From a virus, in IMG/VR virus record IMGVR_UViG_3300044720_000010, positions 1 to 57,406 of that record: DNA of 57,406 nt; one strand, written 5' to 3'. A program made the position numbers and the translations under genes. Positions 33,450 to 41,291 of this stretch are shown piece after piece (position 1 is the stretch's first letter; each line of letters starts with the position of its first letter). Under the pieces are notes generated by a model. It had not been told where the DNA came from and made no database searches. It was given only the letters and a program-made list of their open reading frames with translations.

Positions 33450-34207
33450 GGCTTAGACTCCCAACCAAACTTATCTCCCGAGAGACCGCCATCCGACACC
33501 ACAATGTTCGTGTTGACCCGCTCGTCGCATTTCACGCCCTCATCGAGAGCCGATAACGCCGGAGCACGCGCCGGGGCAACCGCCACACAGTTCGGCTGGT
33601 TGAACGCCATCCACGCCAACCGTCCCCATCCGAGGGCGTAAAAGGCTCGCTCCATCGCCCCTGTGTGTCCGGGCAGGCTGTAGTGTTCAGATACGATCGT
33701 GTCCGCCACTATGCCCGGAGGGTAAGTGATCGTCTCCCGGCAAGCCCTACCATACGTGTCGGGGCTGTTGCGCCAACCCTTGCTGCACGCCGGCACGTAC
33801 TTGTCGAACGCCCACCAGCCTTTGCCGAAATCCTGGATGCCCGGCTTGCCGCCGTCCTGGGTCTTCGTGATGTAGACCGCATCGCCCCGGAGTTCGTACA
33901 CTTCGCCACCGTCTCCATTGGCGGCAACGAACGGGCCGAATGGCGCAAAGCTCCAAACCGCCACGGCACTCTTGCCGTCCCCCCGCAAGAAGCTCTGCAA
34001 GGCTTGGTAGTTTCCGAAGTCAAAGCGTCTGTAGGTCCACGGTGCCGTCGAGGTAAGCGGGGTTGCGGTATTGCCGTCCGGGTTAACCGACTGCACCAAA
34101 TAGGAAAGCGGTTCCGGTACTGTGACGATCGCGCCCGATGAGGGCGGCGCATCGCTGCCACAGGCTGCCAGAAATAACAGGGTAACGACCGCAAGCAGCA
34201 GCTTCAT
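33446..34207 (-). CDS. lipoprotein encoded in the head operon (253 aa)
   Basis: A clear lipoprotein signal with lipobox LAAC (Cys16) is followed by a Ser/Pro-rich linker and a globular domain of about 200 aa with six cysteines, including GWWAFDKYVPACSKGW. No family recognised. It overlaps the protease gene by ATGA, so it is co-translated with head proteins. Having a lipoprotein here is unusual; candidates are a superinfection-exclusion or receptor-masking protein made late in infection. Confidence 0.7.
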   Translation of the reverse strand: MKLLLAVVTLLFLAACGSDAPPSSGAIVTVPEPLSYLVQSVNPDGNTATPLTSTAPWTYRRFDFGNYQALQSFLRGDGKSAVAVWSFAPFGPFVAANGDGGEVYELRGDAVYITKTQDGGKPGIQDFGKGWWAFDKYVPACSKGWRNSPDTYGRACRETITYPPGIVADTIVSEHYSLPGHTGAMERAFYALGWGRLAWMAFNQPNCVAVAPARAPALSALDEGVKCDERVNTNIVVSDGGLSGDKFGWESKP

Positions 34208-34494
34208 CGGGCTTTCTCGACCGCTGCCACGTTAGCATCCGCTGCCACGTTGGCGTCTTTAAGCGCCGGCTCGGTTGCCACCACATCGGCGTCTGCCCGA
34301 GTGATCGTGCCTTTCGCAACGAGCACGTCGGTCAGACGCTGAAGGGCAGGATCAATAGGTGGCGCTTGGTTTTCGCGCGCGGCACGGCGCTCATCTGCCA
34401 CTGTTCTACGACGCGCTATTTCGGCGTCATCGATCTCAGCAGTCACGGTATGGGGCTGACCGTCGCGCAGTCCGGTTACCGAGATTGTAGCCAT
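34204..34494 (-). CDS. hypothetical protein (96 aa)
   Basis: Starts with a beta stretch (ISVTGLRDGQPHTVTAEID), then becomes helical and alanine-rich. A near-tandem peptide pair occurs at the end (DANVAADANVAAVE). It overlaps both neighbours by 1-4 bases. It belongs to the cassette between portal and protease; function unknown. Confidence 0.6.
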   Translation of the reverse strand: MATISVTGLRDGQPHTVTAEIDDAEIARRRTVADERRAARENQAPPIDPALQRLTDVLVAKGTITRADADVVATEPALKDANVAADANVAAVEKAR

Positions 34495-35096
34495 TATTCG
34501 AAGCCTTCAAGTAAATAGGAACCAGCGACAATATTCACGCCGGAAGTCGGCGGGTTACTGTCCCCAACACCATAGGGAAGAATTCGTATCAGATTCGTCC
34601 GTCCCAGCGTCGGTGGAATAGTAGCTGTTGGGTTTACGGCGGCGGCCCCATAAGTGAATGCAAACTTAGCTACTAAATTAAATTCAAACGTATTTCCTAA
34701 GAAGGACGCTAATTGCGATGACGAGCCGGGAAAGATTTCCGCTACGATATTTATACCAAATCCGTTCGTGCTTTCTACTTTTTGAGCCCCTATATCTATG
34801 TTGGCGTCTACAAATGTCAGTCCTCCTACGACATTCGGCGTGTTTTCTGATACCGCGATATATGTGTGCCGGTAACTGTCATATTGAACGGGATCGTTAA
34901 TGAATGTTACCCCGCTGTCCTGGCTGAGAACAAAAGCAACAAATGCATCGACGCTAAAGTTAAATCCCACAAGAGCAAGTCGGAAACGCGAAAACCCCGC
35001 CGGTAGCGTCAAATCGATATAAGCAACCGGCGACGAGATCGTGCCGCCTACCAGCTTGACGATGCCTGAGCGGTCAGGGAGAAAGGCTTGAAGCAT
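34494..35096 (-). CDS. probable capsid-surface beta protein (200 aa)
   Basis: Beta-rich protein with long alternating hydrophobic strands (FRLALVGFNFSVDAFVAFVL) and no signal peptide. The DNA is visibly more AT-rich than its neighbours, which suggests later acquisition. It directly follows a spike-base-like gene, so it may be part of a head fibre. No family recognised. Confidence 0.55.
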   Translation of the reverse strand: MLQAFLPDRSGIVKLVGGTISSPVAYIDLTLPAGFSRFRLALVGFNFSVDAFVAFVLSQDSGVTFINDPVQYDSYRHTYIAVSENTPNVVGGLTFVDANIDIGAQKVESTNGFGINIVAEIFPGSSSQLASFLGNTFEFNLVAKFAFTYGAAAVNPTATIPPTLGRTNLIRILPYGVGDSNPPTSGVNIVAGSYLLEGFE

Positions 35097-35108
35097 CGTG
35101 CCCGCTCC

Positions 35109-35429
35109 TTACAGCAGGTTCGCGTAGGTGGCGGTCGCCGTGGTCCCGGTCACATAGACTTGGATCACCGCCCACGGCAGGATGCTCAGCCCTATTGCAA
35201 CGGGAATTGTCAGCGTCGATCCGTCCGAAAACTTCACTTTGACGTTGCCGGCGACTGTGCAGTTGACGAGCATCTGGCGCCCGGCTGTCGTGGTGGTCGT
35301 ATCGTGCGGGGTGATCGCAGCCGCGCCGGAAATTGATGGCTCGGAGGCTTCAATTGGGTTGCTCCCGCTTATCGGCGAACCCTCCGCGTCCTCAAGTACA
35401 ACGCCGTGGTAAGTTGTTGTCCTGGCCAT
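35109..35429 (-). CDS. head spike base protein-like (Rcc01079 type)
   Basis: 106 aa. The second half (RQMLVNCTVAGNVKVKFSDG, then LPWAVIQVYVTGTTATATYA) matches the family of spike base proteins known from the Rhodobacter gene transfer agent. Those sit at capsid vertices and carry a fibre. The match is by pattern. It lies beside a beta-helix protein that would be the fibre. Confidence 0.65.
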   Translation of the reverse strand: MARTTTYHGVVLEDAEGSPISGSNPIEASEPSISGAAAITPHDTTTTTAGRQMLVNCTVAGNVKVKFSDGSTLTIPVAIGLSILPWAVIQVYVTGTTATATYANLL

Positions 35430-35440
35430 TCGCTAAAGTC

Positions 35441-36352
35441 CTAAGCCGGGTTGCCGAACGTTAACGCCGCCTGATCGGTCACGTAGTTGCCGACCCAAAT
35501 ATCGGTTGCCTCGCCGTCGTATCCATGCGCCGGATCGATATCGGCATTGGCGTTCGGGAACACGTTTCCGACAACCATGTTGTACTCGCCGCCTGCGATC
35601 ACAACGGTTTTTGTCGAGTCCGTGTAGAACCTGTTCGCCTCGATCAACGCATACGACATGGCGCTGTCGATATCGTTTGTATTTCCCCGGAAGATGCAGC
35701 GCCGGATCGTGTTGCGCAGCGGAACCGCGATCGCCGTAGACGAGCATTTGATCGCCGTCGTCAAGGTCTGAAACTCGCAATCCTCAACGATATAGTGATG
35801 GTTGCCGCCCACATCCTCGATACCGATCGGCGTTCCGCCCGCACCGACGAACCGCATCCCACGGCAGATGAAATGCGAACTGTCCGGGTAAGTGGCACTC
35901 TCGGCCCGGTGCGCCTTGATCGCGGCACCCCCTGTATTATCAGGCGTCATCAGGAAGTTGTGGAACTCCCATCCCTGTTCACGAATCTCGATCAGGGCTT
36001 GCCCAGCCACGGGCGAGGCTGGTGCATACCACTTCGCGCCATCGTCATCCCTGACGTTGCCCCCGGCTGCACCGATGATCCGAACTCCCCGGACGCCAAG
36101 CGGAGCCACAAGCTGTTCACGCACCTTACCGACGAAGTAGATGGTGCCGTGGTCGCTCACCGCTGCAATGGCCGCCGCCATCGTCGAGAAAGCGCCAGCC
36201 GGCGAGGCGCCTGCATTGCTGTCGGAGCCGGTTACGGTGTTGACGAAATAGCTTGTGCCACCGGATACATTCGGAGGGGCGGCGGCCTCACGAACGGCAG
36301 TCGGGTTGTGAGGCGAACCTGCCGGATACCACGGGCGATAATCCTCAGCCAT
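35441..36352 (-). CDS. right-handed beta-helix protein, probable head spike fibre
   Basis: 303 aa. Begins with a short capsid-linking stretch and SYFVNTVTGSDSNAGASPAG, the usual lead-in of pectate-lyase-like beta-helices. Repeated coil turns follow (VRIIGAAGG, FICRGMRFVGAGG, YIVEDCEFQTLT, NTIRRCIFRGNT, YALIEANRFYT, YNMVVGNVF). Such proteins bind or cut polysaccharide. Adjacent to the spike-base-like gene and to the portal. Confidence 0.75.
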   Translation of the reverse strand: MAEDYRPWYPAGSPHNPTAVREAAAPPNVSGGTSYFVNTVTGSDSNAGASPAGAFSTMAAAIAAVSDHGTIYFVGKVREQLVAPLGVRGVRIIGAAGGNVRDDDGAKWYAPASPVAGQALIEIREQGWEFHNFLMTPDNTGGAAIKAHRAESATYPDSSHFICRGMRFVGAGGTPIGIEDVGGNHHYIVEDCEFQTLTTAIKCSSTAIAVPLRNTIRRCIFRGNTNDIDSAMSYALIEANRFYTDSTKTVVIAGGEYNMVVGNVFPNANADIDPAHGYDGEATDIWVGNYVTDQAALTFGNPA

Positions 36353-38048
36353 TTGCTCGAATCTCCTGAAGCTCGCTCACCATCGACGTGAGAGTTTCAA
36401 ACATCTGCATAACCGTTTGGCCGCTTGTCGTGCCGTCGCGCTGCGCTGAACCCGGCTGCTGATCGAAGTTGACGCCGAGAACGTCAGCGAGCTTCTGTTC
36501 ACGGCTTATCTGACGGAACACCTTCCGCCAGTCGCCGCCCTGCTTGGCGATCTCAAACTCACGGGTAGACAAGCCACCCTTGATCCGCAGCAACGCCGCC
36601 TGAGTTTCCTTCAACTCATCGATCTGCCCTCGGCCGGCGCCAATCCAATCACAGGACGTGAGGCATTCCTTGCCCCACGGCAGATACCAAATGCGGCTGT
36701 CCCAGCCACGAGGCAGAGGCATGTTGCCGGCGTTCATGTCTTCTTCAAGCCACAACGCCGCAACCTCATCGGCAAACCGATCGGCAACAAACTTCTTCCG
36801 TGCCATCATGTGTTTCCACGTCGTAAGCATGGAAGCACGAGCCGAGCTGTAGTTGGTGCGGGAAAAGTCTTTCGCAAACTCCTCGTAGGAGATCCCCAGC
36901 CCAGCAGCGATGTGCCGCAACAAGGACACTTCAAAGTCGGTGCCCACGCCTCCCGGTGTACCGAGAGTTTTTGCGTTCAGCTTTGTACCGGGGAACAGGT
37001 GAGGCATCTTCGCCCCGTCAACCGCTATCCCGTTTGCGTCTTTTAGGAACGTCGCCAACGCGGTGCTGTAGGCGCCGATCATGTTCAGGAAGCCGCTTGT
37101 CGGATCGGTAGCCTGCCCCTGGCCCATCGCCGCAGTGATAACGTCAGATGGTAGCTCCGACTCAATCGTGGCTGCGTAGCTGGCGTTGATGACCGCGTTT
37201 TGGAGAACCACTTCCTGAAACTTCTTCGTCATCCTCATTTCTTTGAGGACCGCGACAAGTTCAGAAATACCGCGAGTTTGATCCGGCTGAATGGCATCCG
37301 TGATGTGGATGACCATCTTGCGGCCCCACGGCTTCGATGCGGGAACGTAAGTCCAGCTAAACGGATCGCTTGGCGGGAAGTAAAATTCGGTCGGATGCGA
37401 GTTCCGAATGTAGTAGCCGAGCGGCCGGGCTCGCTGATCGCGAAGGACGCCCCGCCTCAAGCGGTTGTCTTCCATCTTACCGTCAGGGTTTGACAACCGT
37501 GACGGTGAAACCATCTGAACGGCTGTGCTGAACGGCCGGCTGTTCTCTCGTATCCACTCGCCGGTTGCCAACACTTCCCCGGTGTAGACAAACCCAGCCA
37601 CGGCTAGGCGCACCAACGCGGTGAAGGTCATCCGGCGAGAGGCGTCAAACCAGCAATCGTTAGAGTCAGCGATCAGGTTGAACTTTTCTTCGTAGGCAAC
37701 CTGATACTCCTCGGCCCAGGTCTCATCGAACGCCCTGCCGTAAAGCTGTTGCAGGACGGTCCAGTTCGGTTGAGCATTGAGGCGGTACTGCGAGCCGACG
37801 ATATTATCGCGGTTGCTGTCAACGATGCCCTGCGCGTAGCCGTCATTGGTGACGACATCGCGGCCACGGGCGTCAGCCTCATCTTTGACCGTGTTGATGA
37901 TCTGATCGGGCGAACGCCGGCTCGGATTCCATAGCAACGTCTCACGGCTGGTCCGCTCGGCGCCTTCCAGGCCACCGCCAAACGCGATAACCTCGGGCCG
38001 GGTGTCCCGTAGCTCCTGACGCTGTTTGCGGAGAGACCGGCGCTTCAT
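36345..38048 (-). CDS. portal protein (lambda gpB family)
   Basis: 567 aa from the ATG at 38048, preferred over one 24 bases upstream because it meets the upstream gene in an ATGA overlap. The N-terminus (RRSPDQIINTVKDEADARGR, DIVGSQYRL-like) and the middle block (GLGISYEEFAKDFSRTNYSS) are typical of lambda-family portals. The dodecameric ring is the DNA gate and the head-tail joint. The gene follows gpW-like and terminase genes as in lambda, but the next gene is a spike, not the protease. Confidence 0.9.
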   Translation of the reverse strand: MKRRSLRKQRQELRDTRPEVIAFGGGLEGAERTSRETLLWNPSRRSPDQIINTVKDEADARGRDVVTNDGYAQGIVDSNRDNIVGSQYRLNAQPNWTVLQQLYGRAFDETWAEEYQVAYEEKFNLIADSNDCWFDASRRMTFTALVRLAVAGFVYTGEVLATGEWIRENSRPFSTAVQMVSPSRLSNPDGKMEDNRLRRGVLRDQRARPLGYYIRNSHPTEFYFPPSDPFSWTYVPASKPWGRKMVIHITDAIQPDQTRGISELVAVLKEMRMTKKFQEVVLQNAVINASYAATIESELPSDVITAAMGQGQATDPTSGFLNMIGAYSTALATFLKDANGIAVDGAKMPHLFPGTKLNAKTLGTPGGVGTDFEVSLLRHIAAGLGISYEEFAKDFSRTNYSSARASMLTTWKHMMARKKFVADRFADEVAALWLEEDMNAGNMPLPRGWDSRIWYLPWGKECLTSCDWIGAGRGQIDELKETQAALLRIKGGLSTREFEIAKQGGDWRKVFRQISREQKLADVLGVNFDQQPGSAQRDGTTSGQTVMQMFETLTSMVSELQEIRANG

Positions 38049-38230
38049 CGACCCATAATCCCAACAGCCCAATCTAGCCGGGCGCCCATAGCCTCACGGT
38101 CTTTCACAGGCTTAGTAATAACTGTCGAAATCCACTGGTGACACGCGGCTTCGTCGCCGGCAAACCGATAGATGCCGTCCACGTAGACAGCGTGCCTTCC
38201 GTCGAACGTCTTTTGGATCTCGACGGTCAA
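38045..38230 (-). CDS. small hypothetical protein (61 aa, TTG start)
   Basis: A TTG start overlapping the gpW-like stop (TTGA) gives a 61-aa protein (YVDGIYRFAGDEAACHQWI). The longer in-frame version would overlap by 55 bases. No family recognised. Located between the gpW-like gene and portal. Confidence 0.5.
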   Translation of the reverse strand: MTVEIQKTFDGRHAVYVDGIYRFAGDEAACHQWISTVITKPVKDREAMGARLDWAVGIMGR

Positions 38231-38463
38231 AAGAAAAACTGCAAGGGGCGAGTGGCTACAGGCGACGTGCCAGCCACGCAACCGGCGTACTGCGCTTCAA
38301 GCAACGCGATATAGGCGTACAGCTTACCCGAGTTCGCCGCTGTGTACTCGACGCGCGACCCATCAGAGTCTTGGACAACCCGGATCGCACCACCGTTTAT
38401 CAGCCGGTCGTATGCAGCTCGGGCGCTGTCAAGTCGTGTTTTGATTTCGGCACAGTCAGCCAT
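38227..38463 (-). CDS. gpW-like head-tail joining protein
   Basis: 78 aa. A helix (CAEIKTRLDSARAAYDRLI), a two-strand hairpin (IRVVQDSDGSRVEYT) and a helix (LYAYIALLEAQYAG) match gpW, a small lambda head-completion protein that fits under the portal. Size and position between terminase and portal agree. Confidence 0.75.
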   Translation of the reverse strand: MADCAEIKTRLDSARAAYDRLINGGAIRVVQDSDGSRVEYTAANSGKLYAYIALLEAQYAGCVAGTSPVATRPLQFFF

Positions 38464-38666
38464 CAGGTAATCCTAACGTCTCGCAGCGATCGCCTGCCGT
38501 TGTTTTGTGGCGCCGGGTTCGCGAAGATCGCCGGCACGTAATCGCTAGGCGCATAGAACTCGACACGTTTGATCGAACCGTCAGGATGATACTCAAACGC
38601 CTTGACGAGCGCACACTTGCCAGCATGGGTTTGGTGGCAATAAGGACAGGCTGTAACCTCGCTCAT
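38463..38666 (-). CDS. small zinc-ribbon-like protein beside terminase (67 aa)
   Basis: CPYC-x5-HAGKC near the N-terminus looks like a CHC/CCHC zinc knuckle, followed by a beta hairpin (EYHPDGSIKRVEFY). I recognise the pattern as a small protein that follows terminase large subunit genes in related phages. Function unknown. ATGA overlap with terminase. Confidence 0.65.
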   Translation of the reverse strand: MSEVTACPYCHQTHAGKCALVKAFEYHPDGSIKRVEFYAPSDYVPAIFANPAPQNNGRRSLRDVRIT

Positions 38667-40786
38667 GCCAACGCCTTCCCGATAGATCCAAAATCGTACT
38701 TAGCACTTGTACCTACATCTTGCAAGACCCCTGCTGTCTCTGGCTTGACAACAAGCGGGTTCTTTCCCCAAACATCGGCCCAAGATGGCGGGTTCATCCA
38801 GTTTATTTTCTCGACTTGAAGGAGTTGAGAAGCACAAACTCCTAGTGTATAATATAGGAGATCGGTGGCCTCGTTTCGAGTTCCTTGGGTGCTAATCCAG
38901 CCCTTATCTGTCCTCCGTTCAGCACATAACTCCTTAAAAAACCAGTTAGGTAGCCAGTCTGGAAACCGGATTAAGCCCTTCCCTGGCGACGTGCTATCCA
39001 GCCGGTTTGCGAGCGCATCCTTCAGCACATTACTGTTCAAAAACAGCACCGGCACGTCGCCCCTGGCTGCCGCTAGACGGTCTTTCTTCTTAGAATCCGG
39101 GTAGTCAACGAACGCCCGAGGAGCTGAGATACGAGGTTCACCTTTTACAAGATGGAAACGATTCGCCAGCCCTCTTGCCCGAAGCCGGCGATAAAACGAA
39201 TACGCCGCAGTCGTAACGCCAGCCATACCGCCGCTATCACACACGGTCATTTTGACCGTCATCACCCTGCCCGAGTCATCGTCAACCATGTAGGTTTTCA
39301 ACATCACTTCATCGATCAAAACTTCCCAATCTTCTTCATTCGTGCCCGGCTTAACCCAAAGACGATCGCCATCCTCATCGTAACGGTTCGACTTCAAAAT
39401 GGTAAACCGATCGACAATCGTAATGTCGAACGGCACCCCTGGCCCGATCCCGTGAACCTGAACAACGAAAGCGTTCTTCTGCACATCAACCGCAGCCACG
39501 AGGAAGCGAACGCCTTCCGGTATCCAAGGAAGCGGCTCCGCTCGTGCCTGAAGAACTTCGGGCAACCGTTCCAGTTCCTCGGCCTTCGATCGGTATGGCT
39601 CGCCGAGATTGTTGTTGTAGAACTTGCGAAGGGCTTCCTCGCTACCCGTAGACTCGTACTCACGGGAGGCATTGGTGAACTCGACGACAAGCTCTTGCCA
39701 ACTCTGGAACCCTGCCGCCACGCCGTTGAGCCAGAAGGAGGCGATACGGCTGCGTGGGCCACTACCAACGACATTTCCTTTGTCGTCGATCGCCTGCCCG
39801 TCCTTCAACCAAATCCCATACTCCTGCATGGCCGACCTTTCTTCAGGGCCAATCGGATCACCACAACACGGGCAAATCATTCGCACGGTGTCAGCCGCGT
39901 CTAACGCATTTTCCTTATCGTCCCACTTTAGATGCCGAAAGTTGCCCTCGAAATACTCCCCGCACTTCAGGTGTGGCCAATACCAACGCCGCCGATCGCC
40001 ACGATTGTAGAGGGCCAAGATGCCGGTAGTTGGCGGTGCTTCGTGCGGAGTAGACGCGATCCATCTTGGATCTCTGACGGGCCGCGACGGTGAACTCTCA
40101 GCCACGGTCATCGCCATAGAGCCGAACGTCGTTGTACGCATAAAAGCGAGATCGAACGGGCTGCCTTCATCGCCAACGCTATCGTCCATCCGGTCGTAAT
40201 CGGTAAGCGCAATGCGACCGGCCGGCTTGCCGGCGAACTGCGTCACTGACGGCCATCCCAATGATAGGATCATTCCGGACGTGTACTGCTTCATCCCCTT
40301 GTTGTCGCCAGCCTTGTTTTTCAGCAATCGTGAACGCATTTCAGGGCTGTTGAAATTCAGGCGGTCGAGGCGGCGCACGCTGAAGTCGCGAGCAAGTTCT
40401 TGCGAAGGATTATAGAGAATCATGTCCATCGGATCTTGTATGACACTGTAGGCGATGAAATTTAATATCATCGCCTCCGTCTTCCCGCTCTGCGATGGAC
40501 CGCAAAAGATCAGGGCTGAAAGCTCGCGACTCGCCAGAAGGTTTTGCGGCTCGACCATATACAAGGTCAGCTCGGAATCGTAAGGGCCGCTGCGACTGCC
40601 CATTCGTTTAATTTTTACGAACTTCTCCGCTACCTCTGTGACTGTGCGCCGGTCAGGTCTACGAAAGACATTCGCAACTTCACAGAAGATATCCTCAACG
40701 GACTTATATCGACCCGTCTTCTCCATCAAGTCCGGATCGTACAGGATCGGATCGTCGTAAGTCGGTAACGAGCTTGACACGGGCAT
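38663..40786 (-). CDS. terminase large subunit (gpA family)
   Basis: About 707 aa; the start is uncertain (ATGs at 40786 and 40801, GTG at 40822, all overlapping the upstream gene). Walker A is FCGPSQSGKTEA, followed by a middle zinc-binding segment (CPCCGDPIG) and a nuclease region (FLVAAVDVQKN). The family packages DNA from cos ends, so this phage probably uses cohesive ends. I did not find cos itself. Confidence 0.92.
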   Translation of the reverse strand: MPVSSSLPTYDDPILYDPDLMEKTGRYKSVEDIFCEVANVFRRPDRRTVTEVAEKFVKIKRMGSRSGPYDSELTLYMVEPQNLLASRELSALIFCGPSQSGKTEAMILNFIAYSVIQDPMDMILYNPSQELARDFSVRRLDRLNFNSPEMRSRLLKNKAGDNKGMKQYTSGMILSLGWPSVTQFAGKPAGRIALTDYDRMDDSVGDEGSPFDLAFMRTTTFGSMAMTVAESSPSRPVRDPRWIASTPHEAPPTTGILALYNRGDRRRWYWPHLKCGEYFEGNFRHLKWDDKENALDAADTVRMICPCCGDPIGPEERSAMQEYGIWLKDGQAIDDKGNVVGSGPRSRIASFWLNGVAAGFQSWQELVVEFTNASREYESTGSEEALRKFYNNNLGEPYRSKAEELERLPEVLQARAEPLPWIPEGVRFLVAAVDVQKNAFVVQVHGIGPGVPFDITIVDRFTILKSNRYDEDGDRLWVKPGTNEEDWEVLIDEVMLKTYMVDDDSGRVMTVKMTVCDSGGMAGVTTAAYSFYRRLRARGLANRFHLVKGEPRISAPRAFVDYPDSKKKDRLAAARGDVPVLFLNSNVLKDALANRLDSTSPGKGLIRFPDWLPNWFFKELCAERRTDKGWISTQGTRNEATDLLYYTLGVCASQLLQVEKINWMNPPSWADVWGKNPLVVKPETAGVLQDVGTSAKYDFGSIGKALA

Positions 40787-41291
40787 CCTCAAGAGCTTCA
40801 TCGACGATCCGCTGAACAGCACGAAATTGCCGTTCGTTCAAATCGGCTTCGTCCTTTAGTACGTCGGGGATCAAAATGATGGACATGCGAAGTGATTGCA
40901 AGGCTTCCGACGAAACTCGAATGATGTCTACCGTGTTCCACAACTCGTTTGCCTGCTCGCGATATCGCTCCCGTTGCTGCTTACCATCCCAATAAGCTTT
41001 AGACACCATCGGCGGCAGATGAGCATGGTTGATGCTCCTCATATATCTGTCGATCATATCCTGCGTGATCTCGATCTTAACAAGCCGAGCGGCGGCTTCC
41101 GCTAGATCGTAAAGCGGATTGTTCTGCCGACCCACACCGACCGGCCGTAGATCGCCGAGCCGCTTTGCAACATCAGGCGTCTTCAATCGGAAGATCAATG
41201 CAAGCTGGGATGTCGAGCACCCCTGATACAGCATCGCTTGTGATTCTGGATCAAGGTTTACCCGTTGGCCCATTTCTAGTGATTTGGTCAT
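40704..41291 (-). CDS. terminase small subunit (DUF1441-type)
   Basis: 195 aa from the ATG at 41291 (ATGA overlap with the reductase). The N-terminal winged-helix part includes STSQLALIFRLKTPDVAKRL, then a long helical region. It resembles DUF1441, which occupies the place of Nu1. It recognises the packaging site. It overlaps the large subunit by about 80 bases. Confidence 0.8.
   Translation of the reverse strand: MTKSLEMGQRVNLDPESQAMLYQGCSTSQLALIFRLKTPDVAKRLGDLRPVGVGRQNNPLYDLAEAAARLVKIEITQDMIDRYMRSINHAHLPPMVSKAYWDGKQQRERYREQANELWNTVDIIRVSSEALQSLRMSIILIPDVLKDEADLNERQFRAVQRIVDEALEDARVKLVTDLRRSDPVRSGLDGEDGSI

Noticed and set aside
39152-39904. 250-codon plus-strand frame opposite terminase
   Set aside because: Antisense shadow; terminase motifs on the minus strand are unambiguous.
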